The notes below the pieces were generated by a model. The model saw only the letters and a list, made by a program, of their open reading frames with translations. It was not told where the DNA came from and did not search any database. Made by a program: the position numbers and the translations under genes. 64,000 nt of DNA from Aulostomus chinensis. Its lineage: Eukaryota; Chordata; Actinopteri; Syngnathiformes; Aulostomidae. The stretch spans positions 5,371,501-5,435,500 of the forward strand of contig JBBMOA010000021.1 of the NCBI GenBank assembly GCA_037954235.1. The letters run 5' to 3'. Shown here piece after piece: positions 12,700 through 23,951 of the stretch (within the stretch, counting starts at the first letter, position 1; every line of letters begins with the position of its first letter).

Positions 12700-15600
12700 A
12701 TTAGCAAATTGAAGATGGGCTATGGACATTATACTGTTTCCATAAAAAGCAAAACGGCAAAAAATCCTGCTATGGAAACACGGCTTTAAAGTCTTGAGTC
12801 TAGGATCCGTCAGTTTGTAATCTACCTGCTCTATAATTATGCTCATTTTCCCCAACAGCAAATGAATGATGCCATCTCTCGTCAGCCAAACCTTAAGGCG
12901 CACGTGTCATTAATGATTCTTTTAATGGATCTCAAAATCCTTTCAGGCACCTTTTCAATCAACACACTATCTGCCAAATGAAACCCCCCTCCGGTGAGCT
13001 TTGTTGGGCTTTGTGATGACTTCAGGTTTGAAAAGAAGACAACCTGAGCTGCAGAGCACGAGGGCAGCTGACGGAGGAAAATCCCTCACATTGCTATAAT
13101 GGGTATAATTACACAAAAAAAGGGCTGTTAGGTTAAATTACCCATGATATTCGGCGTGGGTCACAACAGAAATCCAAAGGTTAAATGACACCAGGAGTAG
13201 AATGACTTTTGACATCACACAAGAGAATTATAACAGAAGATTTTAGGGGAAACGCCTACAAATTGGACTCCTTGACGGTATGGCAAAAAGCATTTTTCTT
13301 TTTGTGCACATCTGTGTCTTGAGAAACCATTGTAAGACAATCATTTAGTCTAAAAGGCACTGACTGAGTAGATTGTTTCCAAAAGTGCAAGCTATTTGGA
13401 GGCTGACTTTGAATTGCACTGATGTCTGGAAATTGTCCTGCTGAGTTGCGCGCCTACTCAAGAGAAGCTGAGCAGATTCAAGCAATTATTTGTTTTTTCC
13501 CCCTTATCATATTTTACCTCTAGCATTTCAGCTACCTCCCAAATAGGCCTGTGCATGAAATTCTTCAATATTTTTAAGCAAGAACTATATCCTCTCTGGC
13601 TGGAATACTGACCTTTGCAGACAGCAAACAGCCTAATTAGCGGATGAGAAGGTAAAAGGGCTGGATCTTATCACCAAGCTATTACCTCAAGTCACCCTGC
13701 AAGCAGCCACCCACACTGCTAACTGTGAGTGTGTAGCGTTTGCCAAGAGTTTCATTTCCTTTATACATTTCGATTCAAGCCTCAGCCAACTTTCTCCTCT
13801 CAACCTTTGCTGGCGTTTGGCTGCCAGTCACTCATCTCTCATTGGATGACGAGACGAGTGTGACGGGCTCTCTGGTGACTCAGCGGAAAACAGAAAGTCA
13901 TACAGCGTAGCGGATGTTCATCAGGTTTATTTGATACAATTGTGTAGATTCACCTTTGTGACAATAACCTTATAAGGAGGCAAATCTCGTTTAGAAAAAT
14001 ATTTGACCGTACAAGTACCAATCGGGAAGATACATATGAATAAATAAAGTACAATTCCAATACACACATAAACCAATATGAGCCCGACTACAACATATTC
14101 TTTAGAGTGGCACAAGAATGAGTCCTAAAATCCTGGAAATGAGCTAGCATTGTTTAACACCAGCTCCTTCGGATTTGAATGAGATTTTGGTTAAATGTCT
14201 GTGGTTAATACCAGCTTACGACATGTTTTGGTCTACGGCATTAAATACTTAAGTAAATACCACGCTGGTAAATTTTGAGGTGGTATAGAGGGGCAGAAGT
14301 AAGCCAGCATTGTTGGAAACCCCTAGTCCCCTGTTGCACCGTACCACGCTCCTGAATTCAACAGTCATATTATATGTCTTTAAAATGGCTAACAAGTGGC
14401 AACGAAGGCTACAGAGGTCGATGTGGACCTGAAACAACATCAAGGTAAAAACAAGTTGTGGCAACATTAAAGTTACGTGTCCACGGTGAAGTTCATCGAT
14501 CACCAGATGTTAGCTTACAGTAGGACTTCCAGGAATTGAATTTACGCTTCCAAAAAAAAAAAAAAACTCACAAAAGTGGTGTTGATTTGTGATTATCTTG
14601 CTCAGCAAAATGTGTCTCAAATGTTTGTTGCAACAGGGTTCATTATCAGAAAAAAATCACGTGGCTCTTAGTCAATATGCTAACATCCAGGTTGGCCACA
14701 AAAAAGTACACCATCACTGCCTCATTCTATTGCATTTATCAAATATTGAAAATTCCCCCATCGGTAACACCGCAGGCACATTACAGAGCTAATGTCATAT
14801 TTTTTAGAATGACAAAAACCACAATACTGTATGAGTCAGGTTGTCAGCCTGCCCTCTGACTGAAAAATCCCCTGTAGACTTCTCAGTATGTCAACGGCAG
14901 TTATGTGGGTGTATTACAGTTTATTTTTGGACCTGTGGATGATTTACATAGCCTGTTGATACACAGCTCAGTATCACTGCAGTTTGTGTACATGAACATG
15001 AGATTCCTGTTGTTGTAAGTAATATACTTAGAGTGGAAGTGTATTTAGTGTGTGCGCCACAATGTGGCGTTAAATATGTCACACATTGGATGGATGCTGT
15101 AATACTGTAAAGTCTGCAGCAACGCTACATTTGTAAACTGTCAGACGCCACACTGTTCTGCTGATCTTAAATTGCTCGTTTTGACACAGCGACTTCTGGA
15201 AGTAACTTTCTATTTGATGCACTGGAAGCCCATTGCCTATGGAGAACCCCTGGGTTTATTTTCAGGAGGGTGGGTACATTTCAGATTGACTTTTGTCTTG
15301 GAGATTTGATAAACCATGGACAGTGTGCTAGCAAAAGCAAGCTAACAGGCTACGAGTCAGTTAACAAGCTACTGATTTTGTATTGGCGTGTGGAAATGAG
15401 GCTTAAGCGTTTTTGTAAAATAAACCTAACCGGACCTTTACCATATTGGCATGTCACAAACCAAATTTTTCATTGAAACAAATTGTTATCCATAAATGAC
15501 AATGTTTTGTAAGTGGTGTAACCATTTTTGACTGCCCCAGATAGTTGGTGAACCACGGACTCAATTTCTCTACTACCCCAATTTAACGCAAGCAAACAAC

Positions 15601-15930
15601 TGAAAAGCCTCAAAAAAAAAAAAAGAGGAAGCTTTGTGACTGTGTAAATAAATCCACCTGCATAGAAGTGAGCATAGAACGACTCGGGGACGTAACTCAA
15701 CTGAGACAGAACCAGAATGGTGGGCCTTCCGCGTTGTCGACAACATGTACTTTAGTGGTTACTCTAAGGAATACTGAAACTACGACGCGGTACAGCCTTA
15801 CATGTAATCACTAGTTCACCATGCCTGGGAACATTTCGCTAATGCTTTTCAAATCAACCTATGAGACTTTCTTTCATTAACAAATACTATAATTTTCTCA
15901 TCCCCTGCCCTATTACTCTGTAGCTGAAAT
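12700..15930. other. gene-free stretch downstream of the cadherin gene
   Basis: Several open frames of 60-84 codons occur but none resembles a known protein or has matching splice signals. Poly-A runs occur near 14553 and 15612. Nothing else was identified. Confidence 0.55.
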
Positions 15931-15933
15931 GGA

Positions 15934-16477
15934 TTTATTGATTGAACGTGAAGAAAGACGCTTGTGGTGACAAACTCACTGTGAATTATTAGCAGTCTTT
16001 CTTTCTTGTCACGCGCACTGAGCTCTGATGCAAACTCCTGTTGTTGGAGACGCATGCTTTGTGCACCCGTACGACCACCTTGACCTCTTATTCGAGAGGC
16101 TTTGCAGCAGCGTAATTATTATGCAATTCCCGTCTTCGCTGCTTATCATTGGCACAAACGCAAGAGTTCACTTGTCAGTAAAACGTAAACAGAAGTTCAT
16201 CTTGGTGTGCAAATGACCAAAGGTGACATTGTTGTGGCGAGGGCAGCCTTGTACGAGTAGAAATATCTGCTTCTTCTAATCACATACGACTGAAGACGTT
16301 CGATTGCTGACTTTAACTGACCGTTGATATTGTATAGTATAGCTATGGATGCTGAAAGTTGATGCGGAATGATCATAGAATGTAAAAAGTTATGGAGAGA
16401 ACAAAGTACAACAAATAAATATGAATCCAGTAAAACATATATGAGTAATTTCAGGCCTTGTTGGATCTTCTTGCCCG
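15934..16477 (-). other. cdh19: possible 3' UTR of the cadherin gene with AATAAA at 15939-15934
   Basis: Downstream of the stop on the minus strand, the first canonical AATAAA I see is at 15939-15934 (TTTATT on the + strand), about 540 nt after the stop. The intervening sequence has no coding signal. Transcript end is inferred only. Confidence 0.35.
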
Positions 16478-16992
16478 TCAGAAGACGGTGTCCTCGTCCC
16501 CTGCGCCGTACCAAGGGCTGAGTCTCACCAGGTTAGGTCTGGGATTGGAAACTTGCTGCTCAGGTTTGTGCTCATTTGGATTTGACTCCAATGAGCTCAG
16601 GGACCCTGTGCAAGACCCTGACCCTTCATATGCATAGATCCTGAGGCAGTCAAACGGAGGCACACAGGGATCCTGATCCGCCTCTTCCAGCCTGTCCAGA
16701 ATAAACTGCCTGAAGACCTCATCCTCTGGCCCGATGAGGTGAGACTCTCGGAGGGACATCCGGATGCTCGCCCGCACGTCTTCCCTCTTCAACCTCCTCT
16801 CTTTCCTCCGTGGGTGGGGGCGCAGCGGGACAATGAGCTGGCTGAAGTCTTCTCCACCAACCTTCGGTTGTTCATAATAGAGAACCTTTTGGGACACCGT
16901 CTCTGGCAGCTCCAGCTCTTTCACCTCCACCTCCAGCTCCTCCTGCTGTTTCCGCCTGTGTCTTCTCAGTATCAGCATTAGAATTGACAGCA
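16478..16992 (-). CDS. cdh19: cadherin coding exon 11: membrane helix end, cytoplasmic tail, stop
   Basis: 515 nt including TGA at 16480-16478. Acceptor gttatgtccacag, phase 1. It encodes LSILMLIL followed by the stop-transfer block RRHRRKQQ. The membrane-proximal segment is LYYEQPKVGGEDFSQ (668-682), diverged from the acidic GGGEEDTE-type core that binds p120-catenin in relatives. The distal part has GPEDEVFRQFILDRLEEAD, DPCVPPFDCLRIYAYEG and SLSSLES, the beta-catenin-binding region, and ends NPRPNLVRLSPWYG, a variant of the usual GPRF...LA.MYG motif. An open frame reads upstream through the acceptor but is intronic. Confidence 0.96.
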
Positions 16993-18039
16993 CTGTGGAC
17001 ATAACACAGCAGGAAGCCATTACAGTTAAACACCAGGGCACAAAGTACCTCCGGCGCCGGATGGAGCTGGGATTTTTTTTTGGTGATCTATATGGAGCCC
17101 TGGGACGGCCATGGAGGGGAAAAAGTATATAACTTGTGGTCAAAAATTGCTATTATTTTGTAGCCACAAAATATAATTTGTTCAAGCAAGTGAATTTAAT
17201 TTGTGGTCATGAAATGTAATTTGTTCCCAAATTCAATTAAAATATGGCAATTGGATGAAAGATATTCCCACAATTTCATTTATTTGTGGCCACAAGATGT
17301 AACTTGTTCCCACAAGTGGATTGATTTATGGTCAAAGAATATTAATGATTCCCTCAATTTAATTAGTGTGTGTTCCCCTCAATCATATCTTGTTTCTTAA
17401 ATTCCATGAATTTGTCATCACAAGATATCTCTTCCTCCCGAAACCGAATTGTTCCCACTGTTCCATTAATTTCTGGCCACAAGATGTAACTTGTTCCGTC
17501 AAGTGAAATAATTTATGATGATAGGAAATAACTTGCTCCCTTCTCTCAATTTGATTAATTTGTGGCCACAAGATATAACTTGTTCCCATGCTAAGATTGT
17601 TTTGTGGGAACAAGTACCATCTTAGGGTCACTCATTGTTTTTCTCTCTATTGGCCACTGCAGGACTCCGTAGATTAACGCAACACTTTTCTTCTTCTGCA
17701 GCTTGTAGTACAGGTAAAATAAAAAAAAAAAAAAAATTCTATTATTATTATTATTACAATTATTATTATTAATTTCAGCCTCACAAAAGCGAGGACATCT
17801 CGTGGTGCAGCTGTCTTTTAAGCGGGTGCTTTGCTCAACAGACAGAATGTTAGCGTAGCAGGTATTGTCATTAATCTTTCATGTGATGGGCACAGGGAGG
17901 ACACAAAGCAGCCGAGGTCATAATAAAGCTCTTCACTATGCGAACCCATCAACGTCCCAGGACAGCAATGCGACTGATGCATTGTAACCAATACGCCTCT
18001 CGCCTGACGTCACTGGCCTGCAAGACTTCAGCACCTTAC

Positions 18040-18100
<61 letters not shown>

Positions 18101-21100
18101 GCGTGCTGGTGAGGTGGTTTTTTTTGTAAAGGAAAAAAAAGGGGGGGTTTTGAATTAAGAAAAAAATATGTTAATGAAATTCCTAACACAAATTTATATA
18201 CTTGCCAAAATGTCGTGAGGTGGAACAGCTTTAGCTGAACAAATCTGCTGAAAAAGAGTGACTTGTTTACAACAAAATTTCATGACAAAATAACAATTCT
18301 TGAAATTCGTTTTTTTTTTTTTGAATTCATGTTTTTTTTTATCCTGTCGAGAGTCAGATGAGTGGGAGAGAGCTGAGACTAACACACAGCAGCTAACGGC
18401 TAGTTATCATAGCACAATGAATGGTAGCAACGGGGAAATATTAGCAAACCTTCAAAATACTAGGCAACAACATTTACCATGAAATAATTTGAAATTACCA
18501 GACACTCTAAATTTTGAAATTTAACACATTATTGGACACTGCTTTCTCGGCAAAACTGCTGGGCTGACTGAGTTGACGCAGCACCTTCATTGTAACTTTG
18601 ACCAACAGAACGTTTGTTGACTGCTGCGGCTAAACATGGCCGACATTGTGAAAGAGGATGAGGAGGATTACTTCTGGATAAACCAACATTCTGAACCTGA
18701 GCTAGCTGAGGACTTTGGATGGAGCTATGCTAACGTTTCCCACCCAGTCGTTCATTGTGTGCAGCTAACTAGCGGTTAGCCTGTTGTTAGCCAGCTCCCT
18801 AATTCAGCAGAGAGGAGAGAAGGGTATCTATCATCCTTCCTGGCTCTGGGGAGGATGGCAAGTTAGCATATTTCCCCAAAAGTTAGCCTGTTCCTTTTAA
18901 TGACTACACCAACTTTTTTGGGGAGTATGATGTTTCTATGAATAACTTAAGAAATCAGATAGCTTTCATTATTCAAATTTTCACATCTCATTAGTGAAAT
19001 CATTTGTGAATCCACAATGCAAAACCAAACAATTCCTAGTTCATTCTACCTGCAAACATCTGTAACAATCTTGTTTAGCCAGACATCTGTTCTGTCAATC
19101 TCATTGTGGTCTGAAGAAACACTTTCCAAAATATTGACTGAACAAACCCGGTGGTAATCCTGAAGTAGGCATTTTACTGTTTGAAGATCTGAGGATGCAT
19201 AAATGGTTTTCTGGTAATACTGTGGAATATGTCTCCGGTGTGATCAGCATCAGCATGGCACTGGGTAGAGACGCTGAATAAAACTTCCTCTCCCCTCCGA
19301 GGGAACATTATTATTGATCATCTTTCATTTAAATGAGCTAATCATCCAACCTACACATGATCGCTCAGGATTGGGACAGAAATGATTTGGATGCTAGATA
19401 ACGGAGCTAAAAAATCCCAAAAGGTCAGAGTATTTTCTTCTTCCTCACCAGTGAACGTAACCAAACAGACCAGTAACCCCAGCAGGGTCTGCAGGCTAAC
19501 CCCCATAGACAAAGCCAGTGCTTCCACCCCACTTGAAGGACAATGGCCGGTGGGCTGGCAGCTGCACACGCTGATGGTTAAGGTGCTGGTGCTGGAGAGG
19601 GCCGGCGAGCCGCTGTCGGTCACCACCACCGGCAGGAGGTAGTGGGTTCTGTCCTTGCGGGTGAAGGAGCTCCTGCGTGCAACGATGCCCGCGGTGTTGT
19701 CTGAGAATGATGTCAAGAGCGAGAAGTGCAATTTTAAGTTACAAAATAAATCAAATACAAAAACAAAAAACAAACCATGAGCTTTCAGCGTGATATTTTT
19801 GGAGGGAATCCAAAAAAATAAACCCAACAAGTGAACCAACACACATAATGGGATTCAGGAAGCACGCTTTCAGTAAATAAACATTTCAGAGTGAATAAAA
19901 GTAGCTTGGAAAAATCTCTTTGGCTTTTTTTTTTTTTGTGGACTTATGGCATATGTTATGGCATTATGGCAACAAATTGTATCTTTTTCAGAAATGGTAA
20001 GACCATTTGTGTTTTAAATGTTTCGTTTATTGCGTGATTTATTATTCATTAGCTGCTTGCTGACAGGGCGGCTGCCGTTGCACGGACAATCACACAAACA
20101 GCAAACCTGCATAGATTTAATTTTCATTTGAAGTCGTTACCAGTGTTCAGACTCACTTTAGTGGGAGTTATTTTATAATTCAGTCTTTGTCCTTTCTTTA
20201 AATCTCCATGTTACTTTTTAGTGCATTTCATCCTCATCGTCCTGTTTTTATTTGGTCACGTTTTAGTAGACGATAGAAGAATATGCAGTAAATCCAATCT
20301 CAGTTCAAAGAAAAATGTAAATGTGACTTGTTTCAAATTGATTTACCATCGCAGTGGTGAAGCGTAATCAAAGCCTTGGAACAAAACTTACATTACTTTT
20401 AATCACAGTTTAGTTCATTTGATGATTTGAGTCACGGTGGTGCAGTGGTCAGCACTGTCGCCTCACAGCAAGAGGGTTGTGGGTTCGAGCCCCGGCTCCA
20501 GCACAGGGTCTTTCTGTGTGGAGTCTCCATGTTCTCTCTGTTCCTGTGTGGGTTCTCTCTGGTACTCCAGCTTCCTCCCACAGTCCAAAGACATCAAGAG
20601 AGGACGAGGCTGATTGATACTCTAAATTGACTGTAGGTGTGACTGTGAGTGTGAATGGTTGTTAATCTCTGTATGTTGGCCCTGTGATGGACTGGCGACC
20701 TGTCCAGGGTGAACCCGGCCTCTCGCCCAAAGGCTGCTGGGATAGGCTCCACCCCCAGTGACCCTTAACAGGATAGAAAATGGATGGATGGATGGATGGA
20801 TGGAGTTCAGTCTCATTTTAGTTGATAAAACCTCAAGTTTTGGTCTGAGTTTATTCAATTTGATTAAATCAAGTTTAGTGGAAGAAACGTTTACGATGTT
20901 TTAGTCTCATTTTCATCATCAAATTAACGTCACGTTAACATTTGGCTAAACTCTGAGCCGTCTGAGTTTCACGGTAGTTAATTTGATTATTGGTCATTCT
21001 CATCTTGTTAAATGGGTAAAAACCTCTTTAATTTTTAGCCTTCGACAGCAGGACTCCCTGTTTGTTCGTCTCTGATTCTCGTTTCAGTCGACTAAATCTC

Positions 21101-22631
21101 TAAACTAGTCCCATTTTAGTCAAAACCTCTAGTTAGTAGTCAGTTTGATTGTTGTTCATTTTGATCATATTAAGTCAACTAAACCTACTAGAGTTCCAGT
21201 CTCATTATACTCATTTATAATTGTTTATTTCAGTCACGTAGTCGAAATATTCAGAGGATTCTGGAACCTGAAAAGGGCAGTCGATGGAGGAATGTTTTTT
21301 TTTTTTTTAATCTGACTTTTCTTTGATGAAATTAATAGCAAAATAAAGGGAATGACTCATTTAAGTGCGTAAACAAACAGCATTCTCATGAAAGTGGAAC
21401 CTGTGAGAACATTAGTATTCCTCTGCTGCGCCCTCATGCAGTCGTACAGGCTGTGGTGAAGGTGAAGTTCACCATCGGCTCGTGGGATTATAAAACTGCA
21501 TTAACTGTTTGGTTTTTTTTGTGTGTGTCGGGGGGAGGGGGGGCAGAAATCGTCAACACAGCAGTGATATATTATTATCTTTTTAAGCTGATATGACAAA
21601 AGAAAACAGCTGCTCACATTGCCAGCTATTACAGAGCAACTCTATCATGCCTCTGAAGTTTCGGCTACCCGGTGAGTGCACCTCCGAAATTCCCTTCACC
21701 TTCAACTTCTGTTTTCTCTATCAAACTTTGAGGGAAGCGTATGTGACATTTTAGTTGCTAAATCCTCCTGCAGTTCATCGGCTCGTCGCCGACTGTGCGC
21801 GTTTGACGTGTGGCGCTGAGCAGGTGTACGGAGGGTGTTTCAAGCTCGGTCTCTTTAAACAGCTGCCTGCTGAGGCTGTAAACACCGAGAGAACCGGGAG
21901 AGTGAAGGAAAACAGTAACGAGGCGGATAAATAATGAGCTAAAGCTCTCGTTGCAGGTTTAAGTTCATCATTACGAGTTGTATCTCACGTGGCTGTAATC
22001 CCTCCACGCTGCTGCGCCATTTGGGCCTGTAGTCCGTGATTCTGGCCTGTACGGACCTGGTTATGCTCCAGTGTGGGCCAGCTGCTACCTGGTCCAGCCA
22101 CACCGGACATCCAGGACCCTCCTCCTAAACTCTAGTGATTTCTGAGCGCTGGCTTGCTGCTTGGAAAGCAAACACACGCCTCTTACATGTTAAGAGCACA
22201 TTTACTGTAAATGCAATGTTTTCCCCCCTGCATTTTCTCAGTAATGATAAAATGAGAACGGATGAACTTCCACTCAAACCTTTTAGAAGCGTTGTTCTTT
22301 CTTTTAACAAGCTCCTTTTTTTTTTGTTCATAATCATTCCACAGAATATTCTGGGGTTCTTGGAAGATGAGTGAGAATGTTGAGAAACGCTGGTGGGTGA
22401 AAGAGTTTGTTGTAAACTTTTAGCCACTTCTAGCAGTAGTGATGCAGTACAACCAGGAGCCGGTAAAAACAACGGAACAATATTTTTTTTAAAGGCAAGA
22501 TTATTTTCGCATAAGTTTTTTTTCCAATCATTTATTTGAATACCATGATCCATCTTTATACCCTCTAGTTCCATTTCCAACTTCAGTTACATCTGTAAAT
22601 CAAACACTGCCGTAGCTCCAAGGCTTCGTTT

Positions 22632-22668
<37 letters not shown>

Positions 22669-23920
22669 GTATGTGTGTGTGTGTGTGTGTGTAATTATGA
22701 GTTGTAGTACTAATGGTTGCTATGTGACAAAAAAATCATCTAATTTCATCTAATTAGACATAACCTTGATTATCTCGTATGGTGAAGTTGGGATTGATGT
22801 GTTTCTCGGGGACCATGGAGAAGTAGAAGTGGTGTCCCTCGGCAGGGTCGTCCGGATCCACGGCGCTGAGAAGCTGAACGAGCTGAGGAGACACGAGGGG
22901 CGCGTGAGCGGGGAGCAGCAGCAGCACTGCAGACCTCCTTCAGTGGGGAGTCGGAGTCATGACATGCAGCCTTCAGATCCTCTTTCTGGGAAATATGACA
23001 CTCAGAGCCAAATAGCTCCAGTTTAACGGTAACAAAAAAACAAAAACAAAAAAAACCCCAGAAATGCAGGAATCTAATAAAAGAAATGAGAATTTCACTG
23101 ACCACTTTCAGAGGCACCCTCAATGCAGCGCTGTAAATCAGCAGCATCAGTGCATCATAATATACATACCTCCCCCGCCTGTGTCCCCTCACAGATATAT
23201 GGTTGGTAATCTCTAGCAAGCCTTGGCACGTTGTCGTTTATGTCCAGCACTTTGATGAACGCCACCACAGAGGAGGATAAATGGTTTTGCGCTGCAGTAG
23301 TGAAGATAGACACTTGCTGTCCACTGGGTGCATGTATCATAAATGCTTTGTAAAAGCTCTGTCAGAATAATACTTAAGACCAATAAATGCTCCTTCAATC
23401 ATGACTCTGCTATTTCAAAAAAAAAAAAGAAAAAGAAAGAAAAGGAAGGAGCGGTCGAGGGTTCACCGCTTTCTTCAACCAAGACAATAGGAGGAACGTT
23501 GTAAAACAGCAGAGAAGCACATTTAAGCGCTTGTTTGACTCCGGAGTCGCCAAAGGTTTATCGTCTTTGCACTGCTTTAAATATTCCTGACATGTTTCTC
23601 ATCTGAATAAGGGTATTGTACCAGAGATTCTCCTTACTTGTTTCCATGGCGTCAACAGTCACATTGTACCAGTTTATTGTCTCTCGGTCCAAAGCTTTAG
23701 CAACAATTATAGTTCCATTATTTGGGTCTATTTTGAAAGCTTTTGCGGCGTTGCTCCTTTTGTCAATGGAATATCTGGAAGAAAAAGCACACATATTTAG
23801 CAGGGGAGGTGGTTTTCTGGGCAAACAAAACATCATGATACCGCAGGGAGATTAATTACGCAAACTGCTCTTTTGCAAAAAAAAAAAAAAATTGACAAAT
23901 ATTCAAGAACAAAGAGAGAA

Positions 23921-23951
<31 letters not shown>

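Larger units (their letters stand above)
16993..19448 (-). other. cadherin intron 10 with minisatellite, (TG)n and a small + strand ORF
   Basis: The intron interrupts the membrane helix. It carries the AACTTGTTCCC minisatellite (17150-17635), the (TG)27 run (18042-18096) and an antisense 47-codon frame (18636-18779). Stretches rich in GTTAGC and GCTAGC words near 18690-18800 are common in teleost non-coding DNA. Confidence 0.85.
19701..22764 (-). other. cadherin intron 9, the longest intron
   Basis: 3064 bp between the EC5 exons. It contains a SINE (20433-20804) placed within a TTTTAGTCGACTAAA-rich dispersed repeat (about 20200-21260), and a TA/TG microsatellite (22632-22692). No further exon is needed because the flanking phases match. 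Confidence 0.85.

Noticed and set aside
16739..16981. 80-codon + strand frame rich in leucine, proline and histidine
   Set aside because: It is the antisense shadow of the cadherin cytoplasmic exon.
16993..17143. Upstream extension of the last cadherin exon as part of the protein
   Set aside because: The open frame continues past a good acceptor (gttatgtccacag), and joining the preceding exon there restores a complete membrane helix in phase 1; the extension would break it.
20482..20492. tRNA gene, because of a good B box GGTTCGAGCCC
   Set aside because: The flanking sequence does not fold into a tRNA and continues into a SINE body and tail.
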